From Deltaproteobacteria bacterium (GTDB lineage: Bacteria; Myxococcota_A; UBA9042; DTJE01): a stretch of DNA of 11,094 bases. The position numbers and the translations under genes were made by a program. The stretch is taken from assembly GCA_016784945.1 (NCBI GenBank), contig JADHTP010000086.1:1-11094 (forward strand). The letters are read 5' to 3'. The notes below the pieces were generated by a model. It did no database searches. It worked only from the letters and a program-made list of their open reading frames with translations, and was not told the DNA's origin. Positions 6,023 through 11,094 of the stretch are shown in pieces; positions within the stretch are counted from its first letter, which is position 1; each line of letters opens with the position of its first letter.

Positions 6023-8430
6023 TACTGCGGCGTATCCGCCATCACCAGATCCAGCGCGCCGCCATTGACGATGCCCTCGTGGGACAACCACCAGCCATCC
6101 AGCGGCTCGCCGTTCCACTTCGCTTCCTTGATGTAGACCTTTCCTTCGGAAAAGGCGCCGGGCGCGTTGACCGTCAGGTCGCCGCCGGGCAGGTGGATGA
6201 CCACCCTGTCGAACAACGGCGACGTCACGTAGTAGCCCGGGAAGCAGGGCCAGGGGAACAGGCCGGCCGCCGCGAACACGTACCAGGCGGCCAGGGTGCC
6301 GGCGTCGTCGTTTCCCACCATCCCGTTCCACGCGGTCTTGTAGTGCATTTTCAGGATCCAGCGGGACCACTTCTGGGCCAGGTCCGGGCGTCCCGCCCTG
6401 ATGAACAGGAAGGCTGCGTGCATGTCGGGTTCGTTGCCGTGGAAGTACCAGGACGTGGGGATGAGGAAATCGAAGTTCTCGTCGGCCAGCTCGAAGAAGT
6501 CCGTCAGCTTGGCGATGAATGCGTCGTCACTGCCGAACAGACCCCGAAGCCCGGCCTCGTCATGGGGCGCGAACCACATCCACTGCCAGGCCGATCCCTC
6601 GGTATACATCTCACCCGAATCCCAGCTCAGGGGATCGAAGGGGTCGATGAAGCTCCCGTCTTCCACCCGGGGCCGGAAGAACTGCGTGTCGTCGTCCCAC
6701 AGGGTCTTGTAGCTCTGTGATCGTGCCAGGAAGGCCGCAGCGTCCTCGTCCTTGCCCAGGGCCTGGGCAAGGGCCCCCAGGCAATAGTCGTTGAATGCGT
6801 ATTCGAGAGTTTTCGACACGCACCCGCTTTGCTTGCCGGCCACGCAGTAGCCCTTGACGGGGTAGTCTGGGAAACAGTCCCGGTTGCCATTCCCGCCGGG
6901 TTCGTTAGCCGTGGTCTTCATGGAAGCGTAGATGGATTCGATGTCGAAGTCGGTCATGCCCTTCAGGTAGGCGTCCGCGATCACTGTGGCGCCGTGCTGG
7001 CCGATCATGCTGCCGGTGTAACCCATGCCCATGGGCCACTTGGGCACCCATCCACCTTCCTTCTGCATGGCCACCAGGGATCGCATCATGTCGAGGTTCC
7101 GGTCGGGCCACACCAGGGCCAGCAAGGGATGCTGGGTCCGGAAGGTGTCCCACAGGCTCATGTCGGTGTAGTAGGTCCAGCCGTCGGCCTGGTGGGCCTC
7201 GCCGTCAAAGCCGCGGTATTGTCCGTCCACGTCGGTCCAGATGGTGGGCATCTGGAGGACGTGGTAGACGGCGGTGTAGAAGAGTGCCTTGTCGTCCGCC
7301 GTTCCCCCCGTCACGTCGAAAAGGGCCATTTCCTTTTCCCACGCGGCTTCCGTGGCCTTCCGGGTGCCCTCGAAGTCCCAGCCCGTCAGTTCGGCCGCCA
7401 GGGCCGCCTTGGCGCCGTCCACGCCCACGTGGGACAGGCAGACCTGCATTTCCACCACCGGGTCCTGGTCCGTGTCGAACTGGAACCAGGCGCCGAAAAC
7501 GGCCCCGTCGGTGTCGGTTTCCACGGTGGAGTTCCCCGGGTTCAGCTGACCGTCCAGCCAGGTGCCGTGTTCCGTGAAGGCCCGGTTGAAGCGGGCCGTG
7601 AAGAAGACGGGATACCCGCCGTACCGTCCCGCCCAGCCGCCGCGGCTCCAGTTCCTGCCTTCGATGGCGCCGCTCACCGGGTCGATGATCACCTCGCCTC
7701 CCTGGGACCGGGGACCGCCGGGCCCTTCGTGGTTCAGCAGGACCGACGTGGGGTCCAGGGTCACGATGCCATGGGCGGGCGCGTCCAGCCAGGTGTACCG
7801 GTGGTGGGCACATCGGGTGGTGGCCGTGAGTTCGGCGCGCACCCGGGGATCGGTGATGGTGACCGTGTAATATCCTGCCGACGCCTCTTCCTCCGCGTGG
7901 GAAAAGGGTTGCCAGAACGTGTCCTTGTGGGTTTTGTCCGGCGTCATTCCCACGGTGGGGACCACCAGGATGTTCCCGTAGTCCGCCGCGCCGGTCCCAT
8001 GCAGGTGGGTGTGGGAAAAACCGTAGAGGAAGTCGTCCGGGTACCAGTAACCGGCGCAGTGCATGTACTGGGGTGGGACACCGTACTTGTCCGTGGTGTC
8101 GGGGCTCACCTTCACCAGTCCCAGGGGGGCCGCCGCACCGGGGTAGGCGCTTCCCACGTTGGCCACGTCGCCGCCCGTTCCGATGAAGGGGTTCACGTGG
8201 CGGACATAAGGGGGCCCGTCGGGATCCGGTGGCGTCGCCACGTCTGTTTCCGTTTTCAGGTCCTTTCCAGTGCCTTCGTCGGTGATGGTGAGATCGGTGG
8301 TGTCCATGATGTCGACAACGTCCGGCAGGCCGGGATCGGCCGTCGAGTCGGCCCCGTTCCCGCATCCCGGGACCAGGGCCATGGCGAATACCACCATCGA
8401 CAGGGCAGGGGCCGAAATCCGCAGGGTCAT
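6022..8430 (-). CDS. Glycoside hydrolase family 92 lipoprotein (alpha-mannosidase type)
   Basis: GH92 enzymes are calcium-dependent, inverting exo-alpha-mannosidases, mostly alpha-1,2. The 802-residue protein starts with a signal sequence ending LVPGC; Cys23 is the likely lipidation site, although Pro at -2 makes the lipobox atypical. An Asp/Thr-rich linker (about 24-75) follows. The catalytic part begins NPFIGTGGDVANVGSAYPG (from residue 80), then GYWYPDDFLYGFSHTHLHGTG. The C-terminal (alpha/alpha)6 region carries DMSLWDTFRTQHPLL, the acid-bearing NEP motif (Glu667), and GNDDAG (Asp708, Asp709), corresponding to the catalytic Glu and Asp region of the family. Predicted location is the outer membrane or periplasm, acting on external or glycoprotein mannans. 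No other glycan genes are next to it. The ATG at 8430 follows a weak GGTG/AAGAG site. The actual linkage specificity is not readable from sequence. Confidence 0.95.
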   Translation of the reverse strand: MTLRISAPALSMVVFAMALVPGCGNGADSTADPGLPDVVDIMDTTDLTITDEGTGKDLKTETDVATPPDPDGPPYVRHVNPFIGTGGDVANVGSAYPGAAAPLGLVKVSPDTTDKYGVPPQYMHCAGYWYPDDFLYGFSHTHLHGTGAADYGNILVVPTVGMTPDKTHKDTFWQPFSHAEEEASAGYYTVTITDPRVRAELTATTRCAHHRYTWLDAPAHGIVTLDPTSVLLNHEGPGGPRSQGGEVIIDPVSGAIEGRNWSRGGWAGRYGGYPVFFTARFNRAFTEHGTWLDGQLNPGNSTVETDTDGAVFGAWFQFDTDQDPVVEMQVCLSHVGVDGAKAALAAELTGWDFEGTRKATEAAWEKEMALFDVTGGTADDKALFYTAVYHVLQMPTIWTDVDGQYRGFDGEAHQADGWTYYTDMSLWDTFRTQHPLLALVWPDRNLDMMRSLVAMQKEGGWVPKWPMGMGYTGSMIGQHGATVIADAYLKGMTDFDIESIYASMKTTANEPGGNGNRDCFPDYPVKGYCVAGKQSGCVSKTLEYAFNDYCLGALAQALGKDEDAAAFLARSQSYKTLWDDDTQFFRPRVEDGSFIDPFDPLSWDSGEMYTEGSAWQWMWFAPHDEAGLRGLFGSDDAFIAKLTDFFELADENFDFLIPTSWYFHGNEPDMHAAFLFIRAGRPDLAQKWSRWILKMHYKTAWNGMVGNDDAGTLAAWYVFAAAGLFPWPCFPGYYVTSPLFDRVVIHLPGGDLTVNAPGAFSEGKVYIKEAKWNGEPLDGWWLSHEGIVNGGALDLVMADTPQ

Positions 8431-8456
8431 CTCTTCACCGCCTTACGAGACAAGAG

Positions 8457-8484
8457 AATATATAGATATAGCAGGTTGGAACAA
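8457..8484 (-). promoter_or_regulatory. Candidate sigma-70-type promoter of the GH92 gene
   Basis: The minus strand reads TTGTTC (8484-8479), a 16-base spacer and TATATT (8462-8457), giving a start near 8450 and a 20-base leader before the ATG. The -10 lies in an AT-rich island in otherwise GC-rich sequence. Repeat copy B begins seven bases upstream of the -35. Confidence 0.5.
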
Positions 8485-8490
8485 GCACAG

Positions 8491-8581
8491 GGCGCTAATC
8501 TCGGGCCGGCGCTGGTGCGCGGCCCTGCGATTTGCGCATCTCTTACTCAAGGGGGGCGCAGCCCCCCTATGACCCCCCTTG
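8491..8581 (+). repeat. Dispersed double-hairpin repeat, copy B
   Basis: Starts GGCGCTAATCTCGG. Hairpin 1 is GGGCC, bulged G, GCGC, loop TGGT, GCGC, GGCCC (8503-8525). Hairpin 2 is GGGGGGC, loop GCA, GCCCCCC (8551-8567). The ending TATGACCCCCCTTG allows CCCCCCTTG (8573-8581) to pair perfectly with CAAGGGGGG (8548-8556), competing with hairpin 2. Closely matches copy C 116 bp downstream and more distantly copy A at 3264. Confidence 0.88.
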
Positions 8582-8606
8582 TAGGGGCGACTCAGTCGAT
8601 GCTACG

Positions 8607-8695
8607 GGCGCCAATCTCGGGCGGGCACTGGTGCGCGGCCCTGCGCTTGGCGCTTCTCTTACTCAAGGGGGGCGCAGCCCCCCTATGACCCCCCT
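8607..8695 (+). repeat. Dispersed double-hairpin repeat, copy C
   Basis: Starts GGCGCCAATCTCGG, 116 bp after the same point in copy B. Hairpin 2 (GGGGGGC-GCA-GCCCCCC, 8667-8683) is identical to copy B. Hairpin 1 is less regular (GGGCGGGCACTGGTGCGCGGCCC region). The trailing CCCCCCTGG has lost one pair of the alternative stem. B and C form a partial tandem pair upstream of the GH92 promoter. Confidence 0.86.
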
Positions 8696-8730
8696 GGTCG
8701 CGACGACCTTGTCGTCACTCCCATCAGGTG

Positions 8731-8772
8731 CGATGAACGATCGACGATCAACGCTCGGCGATAGGCGATAGG
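8731..8772. repeat. Degenerate heptamer array, CGATnnn (six units)
   Basis: Six consecutive 7-bp units, five beginning CGAT and one CGCT: CGATGAA, CGATCGA, CGATCAA, then CGCTCGG and two copies of CGATAGG. The phase is exact although the last three bases drift. Confidence 0.75.
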
Positions 8773-8780
8773 CTTTTTCC

Positions 8781-8801
8781 GGTAGACGGTAGACGGTAGA
8801 C
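8781..8801. repeat. Perfect tandem repeat of GGTAGAC (three copies)
   Basis: Three identical GGTAGAC heptamers end just beyond the 3' end of the response-regulator gene. A short CTTTTTCC separates them from the CGATnnn array. Another 7-bp array with a different unit sequence. Confidence 0.92.
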
Positions 8802-8806
8802 GTCCC

Positions 8807-10222
8807 TTAATCGATCTCGCCCTTCATCCACCGGTACATGGTGGCGCGGCCGATGCCCAGGGTCCGGGCCGCCCGGCTGACGTTGCCGTTGGACAGTTCG
8901 ATGGCGTGTTTGAGGTACGATGCCTGCAGTTCCCGCATGGGAGGAAGTCCGTCCGGCACCGGGAAGGCCGCGGCCAGCCGGTCGTCCAGGGTCATGGTCT
9001 GGTTCATGGGAAGGGCCGGGGTGCCGGAAGCAACGTCCACGCCGTGACTTCCCAGGGTGGTCCGGATGTTGTCGACGGACACCTCGCGATCGTTTGCCAG
9101 GATGACCGAGTGCCGGACCAGGTTTTCCAGTTCGCGCACGTTCCCGGGAAAGGGGTGCGCCGTGAGGGTGGACATGGCGGCCGGGTCGAAGCCGTTCAGG
9201 TCCTTGCCTTCCTCGTTCGCAAACCGCTTTAGGAAGTGCTGTGCCAGGACCGGGATGTCCTCGGGCCTCTCGGCCAGCGTGGGCAGCCGGACCGGGAAGA
9301 CGGACAGCCGATAGAAGAGGTCCTCCCTGAAGTTCTCCGCCTTGACCTCCTTCATGAGATCCCGGTTGGTGGCAGAGATGATGCGTACGTCCACGGTCAC
9401 CGTTTCGTTGCCACCCACCCGCTCGAAGGAATGATCCTGCAGGACCCGCAGCAGCTTGGCCTGAAGCGCGCGAGGCAGTTCACCGACCTCGTCCAGGAAC
9501 AGGGTTCCGCCGTTCGCGGCTTCGAACTTGCCCGCCTTGCGGCTGGTAGCCCCGGTGAACGCGCCCTTCTCGTACCCGAACATTTCGCTTTCCAGCAGGG
9601 TTTCGGGGATTCCGGCACAGTTGACGGCGACGAACGGCCCCTCCCTGCGGTTACCGCTGTCGTGGATGGATCGGGCCACCAGTTCCTTGCCGGTGCCGCT
9701 GTTCCCTTCCACGAGTACGGTGACGCCGCTGTTGACCACGGACTCCAGGGTCTTGAGGATCCCCACCATCTTGGGGCTCACGGTGAGAATCCGGGCGAAG
9801 CTTCCTTTTTCCGACAACTGGATCTTCAAGGTCTTGAGCTGTTCCGACATGTTCAGGCGATCGAAGGCGTTCTTGACCGACACATTCAGTCGTTTCAGGA
9901 GGTCCGAACCCTTGGCGATGAAATCAAAGGCCCCCCGTCGGGTGGCTTCCACCGCCATGTCCACGGTGGCGTGGGCCGTGATGAAGATTACCGGCAGGTC
10001 CGGACGCAGTTTCTTGGTTTCTTCGAACAGGTCCAGTCCGCTGATATCGGGAAGGCGGACGTCGAGCAGGCACACGCCTTCGAAACCGTTCCGGACGATT
10101 TCCAGGCCTTCCGAGCCGCTGGCGGCCGTACGAACGTCGTAACCCTCGGCGGTCAGACGTTCCTTGAGGAAGTCCACCAACTGAGGATAGTCGTCGATGA
10201 TAAGAATGTCGCTTGCGGCCAT
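8807..10222 (-). CDS. NtrC-family sigma-54-dependent response regulator
   Basis: The 471-residue protein has three modules. The receiver domain (1-120) has acidic pair D10/D11, phospho-acceptor D54, T82 and K104. The AAA+ sigma-54 activator domain (about 145-385) has Walker A GNSGTGKE (173-180), the GAFTGA loop that contacts sigma-54 (220-225), Walker B LFLDE (D244/E245) and the arginine-finger region FREDLFYRL. A Fis-type helix-turn-helix ends the protein (about 436-467, NVSRAARTLGIGRATMYRWMK). It should activate sigma-54 promoters from upstream sites when phosphorylated. The residue after Lys104 is Gly rather than the common Pro. No histidine kinase is visible beside it, so it looks like an orphan regulator. 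The ATG at 10222 is preceded by AGGGGGG (10232-10226). Confidence 0.97.
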   Translation of the reverse strand: MAASDILIIDDYPQLVDFLKERLTAEGYDVRTAASGSEGLEIVRNGFEGVCLLDVRLPDISGLDLFEETKKLRPDLPVIFITAHATVDMAVEATRRGAFDFIAKGSDLLKRLNVSVKNAFDRLNMSEQLKTLKIQLSEKGSFARILTVSPKMVGILKTLESVVNSGVTVLVEGNSGTGKELVARSIHDSGNRREGPFVAVNCAGIPETLLESEMFGYEKGAFTGATSRKAGKFEAANGGTLFLDEVGELPRALQAKLLRVLQDHSFERVGGNETVTVDVRIISATNRDLMKEVKAENFREDLFYRLSVFPVRLPTLAERPEDIPVLAQHFLKRFANEEGKDLNGFDPAAMSTLTAHPFPGNVRELENLVRHSVILANDREVSVDNIRTTLGSHGVDVASGTPALPMNQTMTLDDRLAAAFPVPDGLPPMRELQASYLKHAIELSNGNVSRAARTLGIGRATMYRWMKGEID

Positions 10223-10276
10223 TCGCCCCCCTGTGTTCCGTACCCCGAAATCTCCCCCCAGGGAGTCCGTATCCTC

Positions 10277-10304
10277 ATTATACCGATGGTTTGATTTGAG
10301 ACAA
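10277..10304 (-). promoter_or_regulatory. Sigma-70-type promoter of the response regulator
   Basis: A perfect -10 TATAAT (10282-10277, minus strand) with TTGTCT (10304-10299) 16 bases upstream as a partial -35. The predicted start near 10270 gives a leader of about 48 bases to the ATG at 10222. It lies about 250-270 bases downstream of the sigma-54 promoter pointing the same way. Confidence 0.6.
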
Positions 10305-10342
10305 GACCCGGCCTGTAGACGGGCAAGCGGGTCGAGCGATCT

Positions 10343-10352
10343 GTTACGTAAC
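10343..10352. promoter_or_regulatory. Palindrome GTTACGTAAC, possible operator
   Basis: A perfect 10-bp palindrome about 40 bp upstream of the regulator's sigma-70 -35 element, in the range where activators bind. The symmetry does not extend further. A protein-binding role is inference. Confidence 0.3.
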
Positions 10353-10442
10353 GATACATTCAGAAGTGAACTCGGAAAACCACTTGCGCGATATCAAGAG
10401 CGGGCTCAGGTCCGAGGACCCGGCCCGGTTGAAAGCGGAGTG

Positions 10443-10476
10443 CGTCTCCGGTCGACTCGAAAGCCGACCGGAGACG
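10443..10476. repeat. Perfect 12-bp inverted repeat (strong hairpin)
   Basis: CGTCTCCGGTCG (10443-10454) pairs fully with CGACCGGAGACG (10465-10476) around a ten-base loop. On the minus strand it lies 65-100 bases downstream of the predicted sigma-54 transcript start. Neither side has a run of Ts, so it is not a canonical intrinsic terminator. It could be an RNA structural element or a DNA-binding palindrome. Confidence 0.8.
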
Positions 10477-10553
10477 AAATGAGGGTATTGATGCAAAGAA
10501 GATTGAAGTGGGGGGTTGAAGAGTTCAGTAAACTCCCAACGGGCAGGTTATAA

Positions 10554-10570
10554 AGCAAGGCCCGTGCCAA
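10554..10570 (-). promoter_or_regulatory. Sigma-54 (-24/-12) promoter
   Basis: The minus strand reads TTGGCACGGGCCTTGCT (10570-10554). It matches the sigma-54 consensus TGGCACG-N4-TTGC(A/T) at every fixed position. The invariant GG (10568-10567) and GC (10556-10555) are separated by the required ten bases. The predicted start is near 10543, transcribing leftward toward the NtrC-family gene 320 bases away. That gene encodes exactly the class of activator such a promoter needs. Confidence 0.82.
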
Positions 10571-10605
10571 CTTGAAGAATAGTATAAAAACAGTTGGTTG
10601 GGCGT

Positions 10606-10623
10606 TGCAGGCATTTGCCTGCA
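10606..10623. promoter_or_regulatory. 18-bp palindrome, candidate enhancer (UAS) for the sigma-54 promoter
   Basis: TGCAGGCA and TGCCTGCA are perfect 8-bp arms separated by two bases. The centre is about 70 bases upstream of the predicted sigma-54 start. NtrC-type activators bind such dyads upstream of -24/-12 promoters through their Fis-like HTH. An AT-rich stretch lies between palindrome and promoter (10576-10592), which would help DNA bending. Assigning it to the neighbouring regulator is inference. Confidence 0.55.
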
Positions 10624-10638
10624 GTCTCAAATAGAGAC
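10624..10638. repeat. Short inverted repeat GTCTC-AAATA-GAGAC
   Basis: A 5-bp perfect stem immediately beside the 18-bp palindrome. It may extend the protein-binding region or be chance. Confidence 0.35.
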
Positions 10639-10675
10639 AGTGTGCCGTGGATTCCCGCTGGTTCCCTTACAACGA

Positions 10676-10692
10676 GAAGCCGGGATGGCTTC
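10676..10692 (-). terminator. Possible terminator of the right-hand partial gene
   Basis: GAAGCC and GGCTTC arms (6 bp, five-base loop) lie about 70 bases after the stop codon of the minus-strand gene. On that strand a modestly T-rich TCGTTGT follows. A weak candidate: the stem is short and there is no true U-tract. Confidence 0.25.
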
Positions 10693-10760
10693 GTATGATG
10701 CGTTTGACGCAGTGCGGCGCCAGGAGTGACTCGCGATGATACAGATGGCGGAGGGGTGTC

Positions 10761-11094
10761 TCAGGAAAAGACGGTTTTGTTGTCGCAACCGGGCAGTCCC
10801 GCCCAGGGACCCGACGGGACGGTGTCGGCCGAGGCGAAAGGCGTCACCGGAAGGTCCAGTTCCACCTGTTCCAGTCGCAGGGTACGGAAGGATGACCGCG
10901 CGCGCACGGCCGGATGCGCCCTGGCCTCCTCGAGGGTCAACACGGGCTCGACGCAGGGAGCCTGTTCGCCCAGGTCGGATATTTCGCTGGTGGAACGGGA
11001 ACCGATGGCTTCTTCCAGGGTTGGTTCGTCGGTGGCACCGAAGATCCGGTCCAGGGCCATGGCGAACTTGGGTTCGAGAGCGGCCACACTGACC
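10761..11094 (-). CDS. Unrecognised protein, C-terminal part (cut by window edge)
   Basis: An open minus-strand frame enters from the right edge and stops at TGA (10763-10761), giving about 111 residues. The visible part starts around VAALEPKFAMALDRIFG, contains an acidic stretch (DEPTLEEAIG), and ends PSGPWAGLPGCDNKTVFS. The mixed acidic and hydrophobic composition looks like real protein, whereas the overlapping plus-strand frame is extremely Arg/Pro-rich and reads as a shadow. I see no known domain or membrane segment; no HATPase-type kinase motifs are present in this part. Being upstream of and co-oriented with the regulator, it might be functionally linked, but the 538-base gap with its own promoters argues against a simple operon. 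Confidence 0.7.
   Translation of the reverse strand, partial: VSVAALEPKFAMALDRIFGATDEPTLEEAIGSRSTSEISDLGEQAPCVEPVLTLEEARAHPAVRARSSFRTLRLEQVELDLPVTPFASADTVPSGPWAGLPGCDNKTVFS

Larger units (their letters stand above)
8431..8806. other. Intergenic region between GH92 and the response regulator
   Basis: 376 bases with no credible gene. From left to right: the GH92 promoter candidate, repeat copies B and C, a small GACGAC-CTT-GTCGTC hairpin (about 8702-8716), and two heptamer arrays (8731-8772, 8781-8801) that end five bases before the regulator's stop codon. Open frames through it reuse the repeat in two registers (peptides ending LLKGGAAPL) and are not convincing genes. Confidence 0.75.
10223..10760. 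other. Long regulatory intergenic region
   Basis: 538 bases without a gene I can support. Open frames on both strands have no recognisable start signal and unlikely composition. The region holds the regulator's sigma-70 promoter, GTTACGTAAC, the 12-bp-stem hairpin, the sigma-54 promoter, the 18-bp palindrome and a possible terminator. The A/T content around 10480-10600 is visibly higher than in the flanking genes, typical of regulatory DNA. Confidence 0.75.

Noticed and set aside
8270..8688. Open frames across the intergenic repeats giving similar peptides ending LLKGGAAPL
   Set aside because: The similarity comes from the DNA repeat read in two registers. The conserved feature is hairpin pairing; there is no start signal, and copy A does not keep the peptide. 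Annotating these would create a false protein family.
10443..10476. Intrinsic terminator call for the 12-bp inverted repeat
   Set aside because: A strong stem, but no T-run follows on either strand, so I list it only as a hairpin.
10480..10640. Riboswitch (for example GEMM-type c-di-GMP) in the long intergenic region
   Set aside because: I could not find the conserved core sequences of a known class; a lone GCAAAG-like stretch is not enough.
10736..11092. Plus-strand open frame at the right end
   Set aside because: Extremely Arg/Pro/Trp-rich, typical of the non-coding strand; the minus-strand frame has normal protein composition.

Overview
GC-rich bacterial window whose left third is a translation and transcription operon read leftward on the minus strand. 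The order is tRNA-Thr, tRNA-Tyr, tRNA-Gly, tRNA-Thr, tuf (EF-Tu), rpmG, tRNA-Trp, secE, nusG, rplK (partial). This is the classic proteobacterial tRNA-tufB-secE-nusG-rplK arrangement, with rpmG and tRNA-Trp in between. None of the five tRNAs encodes its CCA end. Several features suggest a 'deltaproteobacterial' lineage in the broad sense, with Myxococcota-like groups the best guess: the GH92 lipoprotein with an Asp/Thr-rich linker, the NtrC-type regulator and the CPBP glutamic protease. I cannot place it more finely.

Layout. (1) 1-3116, minus strand: the operon above, driven by a near-consensus promoter at 3151-3179 with an AT-rich UP-like tract. (2) 3456-5821, plus strand: three membrane-protein genes in a probable operon, namely a DedA-family protein, a CvpA-family protein, and a CPBP intramembrane protease overlapping it by one base. 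The protease carries an unusual insert of about 140 residues. (3) 5822-6021: the space between convergent genes, full of inverted repeats and 7-bp-period repeats. (4) 6022-8430, minus strand: a GH92 alpha-mannosidase-type lipoprotein. (5) 8431-8806: intergenic, with two copies of a dispersed hairpin repeat (third copy at 3264-3350) and more heptamer repeats. (6) 8807-10222, minus strand: an NtrC-family sigma-54-dependent response regulator with no histidine kinase visible nearby. (7) 10223-10760: a 538-bp stretch without a credible gene. It holds a sigma-70-type promoter for the regulator, a textbook sigma-54 -24/-12 promoter pointing at the regulator, an 18-bp palindrome about 70 bp upstream of the expected start, and a perfect 12-bp stem hairpin downstream. 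(8) 10761-11094, minus strand: the 3' end of an unrecognised gene.

The most interesting material is non-coding. First, a sigma-54 promoter plus enhancer-like palindrome in front of a sigma-54 activator, suggesting autoregulation or an unannotated sigma-54-dependent RNA. Second, a dispersed repeat of about 90 bp built from two hairpins with apparent compensatory changes. Third, several unrelated intergenic arrays that all share a 7-bp period. I found no CRISPR array, transposase or rRNA.
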